Shown: piece after piece, positions 1 to 9,587 of the stretch | Numbering within the stretch: the first letter of the stretch is position 1 | How the letters are laid out: each line of letters begins with the position of its first letter | From: Candidatus Dechloromonas phosphorivorans | Lineage (GTDB): Bacteria; Pseudomonadota; Gammaproteobacteria; Burkholderiales; Rhodocyclaceae | Reading direction: 5' to 3' | DNA: 35,002 bases | Assembly (NCBI GenBank): GCA_016714975.1 | Contig: JADKBR010000002.1 | Span: 1-35,002, forward strand | The notes under the pieces: generated by a model | Databases searched by the model: none | The model's input: the letters and a program-made list of their open reading frames with translations, nothing else | What the model was told of the DNA's origin: nothing | Translations under genes and position numbers: made by a program

Positions 1-166
1 GTGATGCCGGCATCCTGAACCATCCTCCCGGACCATACCGGGCGTCGTAATGTTGAGTATGCCAAGAATCGTCAGAGGTCCGCAAACACAGATGACGCCA
101 AGCGCTCAGTAGCTGAGTAAGCGAAATCCAAGCGATTGCGCTTGTTGCGGTCATCCTGGAGAAAGC

Positions 167-833
167 ATGAAAATCAGACCCATTGTTGCGATCGTCGCTC
201 ACCCTGTTAGCGGCGGCTCTCCCGCCTGCGCTGAGGCCGAGGTTCCACACGAGCAGGTGATTCCAGGCAGGCGAGCGGCGCCACCGTTAGGCACGGCTCG
301 GGCCGCCAGATCAACATTCACCGCTACGCGCGACTGCTGGCCAGAATCTCGATCTGGTCTCAAGGCGGGTAAGGTGTCGCCTTACTTCAACGTCCTGACC
401 GCAGGTGGCGATGCCCGCTCTCGGGTCTATCTCGGGCGATCACTTCTTCGGCTAGGTGCCGCGCGGACGGCGAGATTATCATCCGCGTCTACCTGCTGGG
501 CAATGCTGCCAGCAGCAACCAGTCGGCCACTTACCCTCGACATTGACATCACCAGCAAGCCGGTGTCCGCTGCCAGAGGATCGACGCCGCCCGCCAGGTA
601 CGGATGCGTTTTGGGAAGATCAAGTGCTCCGAGGACAAGGAATGCTCGACCGCCAGTGAACTTCCGCGTCGTACGCAACGTTACAACGCGGCGCCCAGGA
701 TTCGATCGCACGGCCCGACGGCCACCCGCGTTTCATTGCCGGCAAGAGATCACCACTGACGGCTGGGCCGGCCTCCGCCCAGCGCGCAGACGACAACTGG
801 CGTATCGGCGTCGCTGGCAGAGAGTTCACCTGA
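167..833 (+). pseudogene. Secreted protein of unknown function, frame broken several times
   Basis: I do not recognise the family. A good ribosome site (GGAGAAAGC) sits directly before the ATG. The N-terminus MKIRPIVAI becomes a convincing signal peptide only after one frame change, where the next residues read SLTLLAAALPPAL. Further coherent stretches lie in different frames: SPYFNVLTAGGDA near 380-412, RADGEIIIRVYLLGNAASSN near 460-520, LTLDIDIT near 533-556, and DDNWRIGVAGREFT followed by TGA at 831-833. Strung together they suggest an exported protein of about 200 residues. The single long open frame running to 1003 is mostly out of frame with this reading and continues into the next gene. 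The breaks may be sequencing errors or real decay. Gene presence is fairly likely; function is unknown. Confidence 0.45.
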
Positions 834-961
834 TTCCGGATGCCTTGCTTCAGGCGAAGCCGATCACCGTTGCCGCCACAGTCGGAAATCTGAACTGTCC
901 GCCAACCTTGATGGCGCTAATCCGGTTACGCTTTGCAGCCCCAGGAACCGGATGGAGAGGG

Positions 962-1753
962 CACGATCGATCGGCCGCTCGTCGCGCGCAGCGACCGCGC
1001 TGACGGCCCTTACCACGCTGACACTGAACCGGCCCGGCCAGTTCATCCTCTGGTAAGGACATGTTTACTGCGTTGCGGTCGAACTCGATGCCATTGCCGC
1101 CCGTGAAGCCGTGCCGTGTCGGTTGTCATCGCCGGCGCCGGCAAGGCTTTCTGTGCCGGTCACGACCTCAAAACCAGTTCCAATCACGACAAGGGCTTCA
1201 TGCAGGCGCTGTTCCGGCAATGCGGCGAACTGATGCTGACCCTCCCGCATGCCGCAGCCGGTGATCGCCCGGTAGGTACGGCATCGCCACCGCCGCCGGC
1301 TGCCAACTGGGTGTCGATGTGCGACCTGGCGGTCGCCGCCGATGTCACAAGTTTGCCGTTTCCGGCATCAACGTCGGCTTGTTCTGCTCGACTCCGCCGT
1401 TGGCCTCGCGCGCAACCTCCGGAAGCAAGGCCGCCCTGGAAATGCTGTTGACTGGCGACTCCATCGACGCCATGGAAGGGAAACCAAGGGGCTTGTCAAT
1501 CGCATCGTCCCCGCCGACGCGCTGGATGCCGAGGTCGAACGCCGAGCCAGTCGATCCTCGCCAAGAGCGCCGTCGCCGTACGCATCGGCAAGGGAATGCA
1601 CTACAAGCAGCTGGAAAATGGGCCTGACAGAAGCCTACGATTACGCCAGCGAGGTGATGACCTGCAACATGATGAGCGAAGATGCCGGCGAAGGCATCGA
1701 CGCCTCATGCTGAGAAGCGCAAGCCGGAATACAAGGGCGTTGAAGCGGGGTGA
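962..1753 (+). pseudogene. Enoyl-CoA hydratase/isomerase family protein, frameshifted
   Basis: Crotonase-fold enzymes hydrate 2-enoyl-CoA in beta-oxidation and related pathways. Family motifs are present in order but in different frames: DRPLVARS and LTLNRPGQF near 968-1050, VVIAGAGKAFCAGHDLK near 1119-1174 (the oxyanion-hole region), then CDLAVAADV, FAVSGINVGLFCS, GSKAALEMLLTGD, GLVNRIVPADALDAEVE and MGLTEAYDYASEVMTCNMM, ending KRKPEYKGVEAG with TGA at 1751-1753. The total is about 260 residues, which is normal for the family. GGAGAGG at 955-961 is a plausible ribosome site, and the start codon appears damaged (ACG where ATG is expected). At least five frame changes are needed. The gene is convergent with the caspase remnant that follows. 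Family assignment is secure; whether the breaks are real is not. Confidence 0.8.
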
Positions 1754-1765
1754 CAGGCATTCGGT

Positions 1766-2476
1766 CAGGGGCGCTGCGTAGCCGGTCAGATCGCAGTGCT
1801 CGTGCTTGACGGGTTTGCCGTTGGCGAATCGCTGCCGGGTTTCATGCGCGATGTAGCGCCGCACTTCCGGGGGATATCCAGAACAGGGTGTATTTTATTG
1901 ACGCCGTACTTGTCGCTCTGACTCCAGCCAACGCCTTCGATGCGGAACGCCCCCGAAGGTGCCCCCGCCGGAACAGTGATCCCGCTCCTTGGCGACGACG
2001 GTAGTCGATCTCTCGAGTGGTAGGTTGGACTTTCGCATTGACCCCAGGTGGCGCGCGGTCCACCGCTTGCCGGAGGCTGTATTCGGCGATGGTGCTGGGC
2101 ATCGCGTAAAGGGTTCATCCGAAAGCTTGACGGATTGGCGACCGCATTGCGGCCGCCAGCATTCTCGAAAACTGCTTTAGATCGCCTTGAGCATCCCTTC
2201 GCGACTCCTCCAGTTGAACGCTGACCTCGAACCCTGCCGCCTTTTAGTTCGCCGGCAATCGCCCTGGCGTCATTCACCGGTTGACCAACGGCGCATTTGC
2301 GTAGCTGCTGTTGCCGATGGCGAGCGCGTAACGCGGAGCTTGTACAGGGGCACGCCCGCCTGGGCAAGCACATGGCCAGGCGCAAGCGTCAGCGCACCCA
2401 CGGCGAGTGTTCCTGCAGGATAGCCGGCGCAGCGGGCTGTGCTCCGGGTGAACGGAAATGGTCGACGCTCACTCAA
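1766..2476 (-). pseudogene. Caspase-family (peptidase C14) remnant lacking the catalytic core
   Basis: Read on the minus strand, the N-terminus has a hydrophobic export-like stretch (TLAVGALTLAPGHVLAQ). It is followed by the first strand and helix of the C14 fold in changing frames: YALAIGNSSYANAPLVN, PVNDARAIAGELK, AGFEVSVQLEESRRDAQ, LKQFSRMLAA. The expected catalytic histidine block (YFAGHG) and cysteine block (DACRDNPF) are absent. Instead the sequence passes straight into a C-terminal domain matching that of the gene at 3941: IAEYSL, VVAKE, ITVPAG, AFRIEGVGWSQSDKYGVNKIH, YIAHETRQRFANGKPVKHEHC. Compared with that gene, roughly 870 bases are missing between the two parts. It is probably the third gene of a minus-strand unit with the genes at 3394-3832 and 2607-3359. 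It cannot be an active protease as it stands. Confidence 0.7.
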
Positions 2477-2606
2477 TTGATCCTCGCCTCGGTTCTGCGT
2501 GGTCCAACGGTCGTGCTACGGAACGGAAAGCCTGGCGACGCTTGGGCGAGTAGCGCGGCCACGCCAGCCAATGTCAAACATCGCTCGCCCGTCCTCGGTG
2601 ACCTCG

Positions 2607-3359
2607 TTACTTGCCGATCACGCCCTGCAGGCGCTGCGTGGACGGCAGCCGAGCGTAGTGCCGGCGGCCGTGAGCGTCCCCGCCCAGATCGTTGAATCTC
2701 TTGACCACTGCCTGAAATTGGTCCGTCTTCTGGCCGTTGCTGACCAGGCGAGCGAGTGCCACGGACACGCTTCTGCTGCCCGCTGAACCCGAGCCTTTTG
2801 CCCGGACATGCTGCCGATGATCAGGCCGGTCACAAAACTCAGCCCGATGCTTGCGGCGTACTCGATGAACTCGCGCCATTCGCGCAAACCCATCGGCAGG
2901 ATCGGCGTGCCATCGACCAACGACGTCAGTACGCTCATGCCAAGCACTGCCAACCCCGACATGCTGATCGCCATGAATGCCAGCAACCAGCGCGGACGCC
3001 GCTGACGTGCGGCCAGTAGCACGCCGAACGGCAGCGGGATGAGCAACGACACCACTCCGCAAGTAAATCGTATTCCAGATCATACACGACGACAATCAAG
3101 CCGTGCGTCAGCAACAGCAGCGCTAGCGGTGCCAGCCAGTTGCTCAGCCAGTCCGCCACACCTGGAAGAACCTCGGTCTCATCCTCCAGGCGCGACCCAG
3201 CAGCTTCTTCGACAACGATACCAGCGGACGCCTCCCCCAGGTTGGTCAGCACCCCATCCTGCGCGGCAGTTGCTTCTCGAGCACATCAATGCGCTCGAGC
3301 AAAGGCTTGAAGAGGTAAAGGTCACGGCGACAGACGGGGCGAAACCACAGCCCCGTCAT
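2607..3359 (-). pseudogene. Polytopic inner-membrane protein of unknown function, frameshifted
   Basis: The family is not recognised. The reading begins MTGLWFRP, then LFKPLLERIDVLEKQ (a possible short coiled coil). A frame change leads to LTNLGEASAGIVVEEAAG and a first membrane segment (WLAPLALLLLTHGLIVVVYDL). A second frame change leads to LLIPLPFGVLLAA, then WLLAFMAISMSGLAVLGMS, then FIEYAASIGLSFVTGLIIG, giving about four membrane segments. A third frame change gives the tail SVSVALARLVSNGQKTDQFQ and the end LQGVIGK with a stop at 2607-2609. The expected length is about 250 residues. It lies between a secreted protein and a caspase-family remnant on the same strand, so it may be a membrane partner of the caspase locus; that link is inference from position only. 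Confidence 0.55.
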
Positions 3360-3393
3360 TGATATCGCGCTGACGCAGTAGGGGCATCACGGA

Positions 3394-3832
3394 TTACTTG
3401 GCCACGTTCAGCTCGAACACCGCATTCGATATCCGCCCGTCGCTATCCTGGACGCTGACCCGGATCTGATGCTCGCCCGGCGGCACCTCCGCCGCTTTGA
3501 GATCGATGCCCTTTTCCGACAATCCGGCCTGAATGCGCTCGGTCAGATCGACATTGGGGCTACGCAGATAGGTCAGCTTGACCGACGACAGGTCAATCTT
3601 CGCTCCGCCGTGCGGCCTCGAAAGCATCTGCAGTGCAAACGGGGAGGCCAGTGACGGGCTGCCCGTATCCGGCGACAGGATCCGGATTCCCGACCACGGG
3701 TAATCGAACGGGTTGCTGGCGCCGTTACCGGGGCTGGCGGCAAACGCGCTTCGGACTCTTTGATCAGGGTATCGGCCGTAGCCCCCGCGACCAGGAGCAA
3801 TCGAAAAGAAACGAGACTAGGGGCTTCAACAT
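3394..3832 (-). CDS. Secreted small protein with a C-terminal Ig-like/beta-sandwich region, frameshifted
   Basis: A strong ribosome site (GGAGGAAG) precedes ATG at 3832. The first codons read MLKPLVSF. A frame change then gives RLLLVAGATADTLIKESEAR, completing a plausible signal peptide, and a second change gives NPFDYPWSGIRILSPDTGSP. From there the frame is open to the stop at 3394: a 77-residue stretch from 3627 contains IDLSSVKLTYLRSPNVDLT, GIDLKAAEVPPGEHQIRVSV and SDGRISNAVFELNVAK. The pattern of PPGEHQIRVSVQDSDG followed by a short final strand is typical of Ig-like or cadherin-like extracellular modules. It would be the first gene of a three-gene minus-strand unit and is divergent from the caspase-family gene starting at 3941. 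The exact family is unknown. Confidence 0.6.
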
Positions 3833-3940
3833 GCGCTTCCTCCGTCGGCACAAAGAACAGCAGGGCAGCGAAAAGTATAGAGCGTTTCGCATCACTTGCC
3901 GAAAAGATATACTTCGCAGGACCGCCAACAAGGACGAACA

Positions 3941-5502
3941 ATGTCAGGTTCAAGCACCTCTTCGGGCGTTCTGTCTCACAAGCAGCGTCAGACACTGACC
4001 AGACTCTCGGCACTCTCCTTGGTGCCGATGCTGCCGACGCAGGTCTTGGCCTCCGCCATCCATGCGTTGCCACGCGCTGCGCTGATTATCGGCAACAGTG
4101 CCTATCCGGATAGCCCACTCACCAACCCTGTCAACGATGCGAACGCGATTGCTGGCGAACTCAAACGACTGGGTTTTTCGGTGGACCTTCAGATCAATGC
4201 CGGGCATGCGACCATGAACGAAGCCGTGCACCTAATTTCGGCACGAACCTGACCAGGAGCCGAGCGGTCGGGCTCTTCTATTTTGCCGGCCATGGACTGC
4301 AGCTCGACTGGCGGAATTTTCTGGTTCCGGTCGACGTGCGGCTGGACCAAGCCGATGATGTGCCACGCCAGACGGTCGATCTCGGCAATCTCCTGAACAG
4401 TTTGGGCAGGGCGGGCAATGCGATGAACATCGTCGTGCTCGACGCCTGCCGCGACAATCCATTCGGCTCCGAGCACAAGACTGGCAGAGGATTGAGCCAG
4501 ATGGACGCGCCGATCAGCACCTTGCTCGCCTATGCCACTGCGCCGGGCAACGTCGCCTCCGATGGCACGGGCAAGAATGGGCTTAGCACCGAGAATTTTC
4601 TCAAGGAAATGGTGGCGCCGGAAGCCAGGATCGAGGACGTGTTCAAGCGCGTTCGCCTGGCGGTGCGCCGCAGCTCACAGGGCCAGCAGATTCCCTGGGA
4701 AAGCACCTCTCGCTGGAGGAAGATTTCTATTTCATTCCACCAGCCGAAATGCGCAAGCGCTCGCAAGACGAACTCGACCGGCTTTTCGCGCAGGAACTGG
4801 CGCAGTGGGGAGCGCTCGGAAAGCGAACGAACCGGGACCCTTGGTCGCTTATCTGCGGGCGTATCCCAGTGGCCAGTTTTCCGAACTCGCGCAAACCACG
4901 CTCGACCAATTGCTGGCCAAGCAGGGCGAGAGGAAATAGCATTGCCAACACCGAGAAAAACCCATACACCAAAGGAACCGCCTCTGCGGGGGAATTCCGG
5001 GTTGGCGACAGATACCATTACCGCGTCATCGATCTGCTGACCGGAATTCAATCAGGAATTCACCCGAGTTGTCACGGAAATTACGGACAACGAAGTGATT
5101 TTTAACAAGGGCGCCGAAATCACCGACATCCTGGGCAACCCACGAAAACTAGCTAACGGACGAATTCTTGGTCCCAATCAGACCTATGCTCGAATATAGC
5201 CTCGGCAAGACTTGGAGCACCCGCTTCGAAACCACCTACCCCGATGGCACAACCAGCGTAATCGAGAGGAATTCAAAGTGGTGGCCAAGGAAGCAATCAC
5301 CGTTCCCGCCGGCACCTTCGACACGTTTCGCATTGAGTCCTTTGGCCGGCGGCTGGGCTCTCGACCCGCATCGAACACACTTACTGGATGGCACCTGGAA
5401 AATCGCCCGCCATATCGCTTACAACGCGATGGAACGGCGGAGAAATTTCAGTTTCGTCAACACCGAGCGCTTCGAGTTGGTGTCGTTTACGCCAGGAGCT
5501 GA
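3941..5502 (+). pseudogene. Caspase-family protein (peptidase C14) with a C-terminal beta domain, frameshifted
   Basis: The start is ATG at 3941 after AAGGA. The N-terminus (SALSLVPMLPTQVLASA) resembles an export signal. The C14 fold follows: RAALIIGNSAYPDSPL, NPVNDANAIAGELKRLGFSV, then after a frame change VGLFYFAGHGLQLDWRNFLV with catalytic His at 4291-4293, and NIVVLDACRDNPF with catalytic Cys at 4447-4449. ISTLLAYATAPGNVASDG fits the substrate-pocket loop. After further frame changes comes AQTTLDQLLAKQGERK, then a C-terminal domain: EFRVGDRYHYRVIDLLTG, LEYSLGKTWSTRFETTYPDG, FKVVAKEAITVPAGTFDTFR, ending near ERFELVSF. The length would be about 520 residues. Both catalytic residues are kept, so a functional protease is possible if the shifts are sequencing errors. 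The substrate is unknown. Confidence 0.75.
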
Positions 5503-5572
5503 AGCCCGATTGCGCTCTTTAGCCAAACGCCAGCGGGGTGAAAAAACGGGAAGCGGGGTAAAATCCCGCTCC

Positions 5573-7175
5573 ATGCCTGTTCCTTCCCTGCCCGCCAGAC
5601 CCTGCTGCTGTTCCTGCTCACCCTCACGGTGTTGCCCGGGCATCTGGGAAGCTACGGGTTTGACCGGCAAAGACGAGTTCTTCCTTGGCCTGCGCACGCC
5701 AATGGAGATGATCGAGGGCGATCACTGGCTGGTGCCCTTCCTCGACGGCGCGCCACGGATCCGCAAGCCACCCCTGCTTTACTGGGCCACCCGCATCAGC
5801 TACGAGATTTTCGGAATTTCGCTGGCCAGCGCCCGGCTGGTGAGCGTTCTCTTCGCCGCCCTGCTGGTCGTGGCGACGGCGGGAATCGCGCGCCGCCTTG
5901 CTGGCCAGGCGGAAACCGGCTGGATTGCTGGCTGCATCCTGCTCGGCTGCCTCGGCATGGCCAGCGAGGCCCGCCGCCTGATGCTCGATGTGCCGGTGGC
6001 CGCATTGTCCACCGCTGCATTTTGGAGCCTGCTGGTGTGGCTGGATTCTGGCAAGAAAAGGTGGTTGACCGCAACCAGCGTGCTGCTGGCCGCCGGATTC
6101 TTGACCAAGGGACCGATCGTCGCCCTGGTCTGCGGCGGTGGCTGCCTGGCATTGCTGGCTAGCGGTCGCCTACGCCTGGCGCAACTCCGCCAGCAGTTTG
6201 TGCCGCTGGCCGTCCATGCCCTGCTGATCGCCGCCCTTGCCTTCCCGTGGTTCTTCGTCGTCCGCGCCCTTTACCCGGACGCCGCCGACCTGGTGCTGGC
6301 CGACGAACTGGAATCGCGCCGGTTCTTCAATTTTTCGCCGGGGATCCTGCTCAGCCTCCTTAATATTGCGCTGCCCTGGTCTTCGTCTTCATCGCTGCCG
6401 CCTGGGCGTCGTGGAAGCGCCCGGTACCCGATCGTCTGCTGCTGTTCTGGTTTTCGCCACCTTCCTGCCCCTTCGCCTTCATCAAGAGCTTCGACCGCTA
6501 CCTGATCGGGTCGCTGGTGCCGCTGGCGATCCTGGTTGCACTGGCTTTGCCCGAGATGCGCAGCCGCTGGCCATTCCGCCTCGGCCTGCTGCTGGCCCTG
6601 CTGCTCGGCGCGGGACTTGCCATCTTCACTTTCTGGTTCGGCCTTGGCGGATGGTACTGGCCGGTCGTGCCCGCCCTTTATTTCGTGTGGGCCTGGTGGC
6701 AACAACGCAGCATCGGGCATACGCTAGCAGCACCCGCCCTCTACTGGATCGCACTGCTCTGGGGCTCTTTCCGGCCGTCGGCGTCAATGCCGTTCCTGAC
6801 AGCGTGCGCGAACTCGGGCGGACTCGCGACATCGCCATGTTCGACGGCCCGCAGCCGGCATTGCTGCCGATTCTCAGCCAGCGCACGCACCGGCACTACG
6901 GAACCTTGGATCGCCACGACCTCGCCGAGCTTCAAGCCCTCACGGCGCTGGTCTTTCTCGAAAGCAAGGATGCTCCCGCTTCCAGGAGTTGGTAACGAAA
7001 GCCGGATTTCGCGCCCGCCAGGTTGACAGCTACCAGACCCTGGCATCGCATGGCTCGGGCCTGCGTTTCGCGAAGGTCGGCGCAACGCTTGCCGACTGGC
7101 GGAAAGCCTTTTCTGCTCGGGATCTGGCAGCCCTGATGACGACCATCATCTGGTTCCGAGATCGACGAGTCATGA
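5573..7175 (+). CDS. ArnT-like GT-C glycosyltransferase (PMT family), frameshifted
   Basis: This is an integral membrane glycosyltransferase of the type that moves a sugar from a polyprenyl-phosphate donor to lipid A or another surface target. The family signature is clear: LTGKDEFFLGLRTPMEMIEG (acidic DE motif of the first periplasmic loop), then GAPRIRKPPLLYWATR, followed by many membrane helices (LVSVLFAALLVVATAG, WLTATSVLLAAGFLTKGPIV, FVPLAVHALLIAALAFPWFF). Frame changes occur near 5600-5650 (the first helix reads LLLFLLTLTVLPG in another frame), near 6380, near 6450, near 6770 and near the end. The reconstructed C-terminus reads TIIWFEIDES with TGA at 7173-7175, which overlaps the next ATG (ATGA). 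The length of about 530 residues is normal. The acceptor is unknown; the downstream BNR protein suggests surface glycan work. Confidence 0.75.
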
Positions 7176-8286
7176 GCATAGCGCGCTGGCTGCAGGCTTT
7201 CCTTTTCCTGCTCGCCCTGGCTGCGGCCGCATGGCGAGCGCCGACGCCGGAGGCTCCGGCGTTCACAGACACCCGCGCTATCGGCAATTGATGCGCCAGC
7301 CTCTTTTCCAGCGCCATGCTGCCTGTGGCCGCACCATCTGCCCATGCCGCGACGCTCGCCGAACTACCTGACGGCCGCATTGCAGCAGCCTGGTTTGCCG
7401 GCACCCGCGAGGGCGCCGCCGATGTCGCAGTCTGGTTCTCGACGCTGAATCGCGGCACGTGGAGCACGCCACGGCAAATCGCCACGCGGGAGGAACGGCC
7501 GCTGCAACGCTCACATTCGTGCGCAAGATCGGCAATCCCGTTCTGTTCGCCGAGGGCGACCGCCTTCACCTGTGGTACGTCAGCGTTGGGTTAGGCGGAT
7601 GGGCAGGTAGTGCGCTTAACCATAGTGTCTCGCACGATGGCGGACACAACTGGACGCCGGCGGTCAGGTTGCACACTTCACCATTCGCCAACATCAGCAC
7701 GCTGGTACGCGCCCCCCCACTGCCGCTGGCTGACGGTGGACTCGGTTTGCCGGCCTACCACGAGTTCATCTCCAAGCATGGCGAATGGCTCCGGCTTGCC
7801 GCTGACGGCCAGATCATCGACAAGGTACGCATGGGCCATGACGGGCGCACCCTGCAGCCAGCCGCCGCTGCGTTCGACGATCGTCATGCCCTGGCCATCC
7901 TGCGCGATGGCGGTCCGGGACCGGCCGCATCCGCAGCGTCACGACCGTTGACGGAGGCCAGGACTGGAGAGCGGCGAACCCATTGCCCCCTGCCCAATCC
8001 GAATTCCTCGGTCGCCCTGTTGCGCCTGCGGAGCGGCCGGTTGCTGATTGCCGGCAACGGCGCAAGTAACCGGAACGACCTGCTGCTCTGGGTATCCGAC
8101 GATGACGGAAAGAACTGGCGTCCAGCACCGACGGTTGAGCGCGCCGACGACCCGCGGGTCGAGTTCTCCTATCCGGCACTGCTGCAGGCCCGCGACGGCA
8201 GTATCCACCTCGCCTATACCTGGCACCGCCAAGGCATCAAGCACGCGGTATTCAACGAGTCATGGCTGGACGGCCAGGGACCATGA
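7172..8286 (+). CDS. Sialidase-like BNR-repeat protein, exported, frameshifted near the N-terminus
   Basis: The start ATG overlaps the preceding stop. An N-terminal anchor or signal reads WLQAFLFLLALAAAAW. The body is a six-bladed-propeller type sialidase-like protein (BNR_2 family): AELPDGRIAAAWFAGTREGA, an Asp-box at SHDGGHNWTPA (about 7630-7662), PAYHEFISKHGEWLRLAADG, NSSVALLRLRSGRLLIAGN, a second Asp-box at SDDDGKNWRPA (about 8095-8127), and FSYPALLQARDGSIHLAYTW near the end. From 7459 to the stop at 8286 the frame is intact; two shifts lie near 7290 and 7480. The length is about 370 residues. Family members often pair with GT-C glycosyltransferases, as here. Whether it cleaves sialic acid cannot be told from this sequence. 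The stop overlaps the next ATG. Confidence 0.78.
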
Positions 8287-8838
8287 ATCCGACCGCCATG
8301 TACGGTTTCCTGGCCCACGGCATCATTATTGGGGCATTTGCTGCACTGCTGCCAATCGGCGGAACGCAACGGATTCTTGGGCTCCATCGCAATCCCCGTC
8401 GCGCTAGGCGCCGGCGTTGCTTCATTCATGCACGGCGTAATTGGCACACCATCACTGACACTGCTTGCACTCGCCATCTGTCAACTTGCGGGCGGGACAG
8501 CTTCGCCCCTGAGTTACCGCGCCGCCCGCACCCTGCTCACCTTTGCCGTGCCCTTTTACGCAATGGCGCTCGGCGTCGGGCCATTCGATCCCTTTGCACT
8601 GGGCTATCAGCCTTTGCTCATGCTGGTCGCAAGCATGCCATTGGCGGCAATGCTCTGGTGGCGCCGACTGGACTACTGGCTATTGATCCTGGCACTCGAT
8701 CTCGCCGGCTACGCCAGCGGGCTGTTCGCCAACCTATGGGACGTCCTGTTTGATCCATTGCTGGTGTTGGTAGCGCTGGCGTCCGTTGTCCGGCAACATC
8801 TCCAGTCCATACGCTCAGCGCGGTCGATTGCCAGGTGA
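8283..8838 (+). CDS. Polytopic membrane protein of unknown function, one frameshift
   Basis: The family is not recognised. ATG at 8283 overlaps the stop of the BNR gene (ATGA), so translation is probably coupled. The first helix reads MYGFLAHGIIIGAFAALLPI. A frame change near 8360 leads to the long open frame: GSIAIPVALGAGVASFMHGV, LTLLALAICQLAGG, TLLTFAVPFYAMALGVG, PLLMLVASMPLAAMLWW, YWLLILALDLAGYASGLFA, FDPLLVLVALASVV. This gives about six membrane segments in 185 residues, ending in a short basic tail. It is the last gene of the glycosyltransferase-BNR unit, and I infer a role in the same envelope process, without further evidence. Confidence 0.6.
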
Positions 8839-9047
8839 CCTTGGCTGATTGATCTGGCAGACCGAAAAACTGGGATGGTCCCGTTTCTCGGTGAACGACG
8901 GTCGGGAATATCCGACGAAATCCGGAAACAAACAGCGGCAGGAACAAGAGCCCAGCCAAACGCAAATAGCTTGGGCAGCCCCGCCACAACAAGCAGGGCT
9001 GAGGTTCCAGTCGACCGAGGCAGTGTTTACCCAGTCCTGCCGGGCAT

Positions 9048-9299
9048 TTACGCAGCAATCTCCAATCTGCCCGCTTCACGCTCCAACCGCCTCATCTCTG
9101 CGGTCAGGCTGACCTGCTGGCCAGCCGTAATCATGCGCAGTCCGGCGCGCCACTCAAAACTGACATAGCGAGCGGGAATCTTGGCGCTGTATAGCGCATA
9201 GGCTATCGTATGCAGATCGGGGCGCTCAATGCGGCGTCCGTCACTCAATGTCGCAACAAAGTTGTTCTTTACGAGCGATACGCTTGCTTGGTTGGCCAT
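9048..9299 (-). CDS. Small protein of unknown function, 83 residues
   Basis: ATG at 9299 follows GAGGA with a 6-7 base spacer, which decides this start over the longer open frame reaching 9749. The product begins MANQASVSLVKNNFVATLSD and continues GRRIERPDLHTIAYALYSA, ARYVSFEWRAGLRMITAGQQ and a charged tail MRRLEREAGRLE. It has no signal peptide, membrane helix or cysteine, and looks like a compact soluble alpha/beta protein. It lies 43 bases after the 61-residue gene at 9343-9528 on the same strand, so the two are probably cotranscribed. I do not recognise the family. Confidence 0.6.
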   Translation of the reverse strand: MANQASVSLVKNNFVATLSDGRRIERPDLHTIAYALYSAKIPARYVSFEWRAGLRMITAGQQVSLTAEMRRLEREAGRLEIAA

Positions 9300-9342
9300 G
9301 AATATTCCTCGTGTGCGCTTACCTGTTGTCATGTCGATCAGC

Positions 9343-9528
9343 TCAGTTGAACCGCTTGCCAGATTGCTCGATCGCGGCACGGAACTCCGCGAAGGAGAGT
9401 TCACGGACGACCGTGGCGGCCAATGTATCGCGCAGGTCATAGCTGTCATCGCTCGAGCGAAAGCCATTCGCGGCCGCCGAGTTGGAGTGCTGACGCATCG
9501 GAGACTGAATAGAAAGGGTGGGTGACAT
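9343..9528 (-). CDS. Small protein of unknown function, 61 residues
   Basis: The start is ATG at 9528, preceded by AAAGAG; a longer version would begin at 9570. The product starts MSPTLSIQSPMRQHSNSAAA, is rich in Ser, Asn and Asp in its first half (likely disordered), and ends with a helix-like segment DTLAATVVRELSFAEFRAAI followed by EQSGKRFN. There are no Cys residues, no signal peptide and no membrane segment. It is the first gene of a likely two-gene unit with the gene at 9048-9299. A palindrome lies about 60 bases upstream. I do not recognise it, and a search for similar pairs in related genomes would show whether it is conserved. Confidence 0.5.
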   Translation of the reverse strand: MSPTLSIQSPMRQHSNSAAANGFRSSDDSYDLRDTLAATVVRELSFAEFRAAIEQSGKRFN

Positions 9529-9587
9529 GGCATTTTCTCTTTTTGTCGGTTGATGTGGCCATGATGCCAAAGCGCAACAGAATCATG

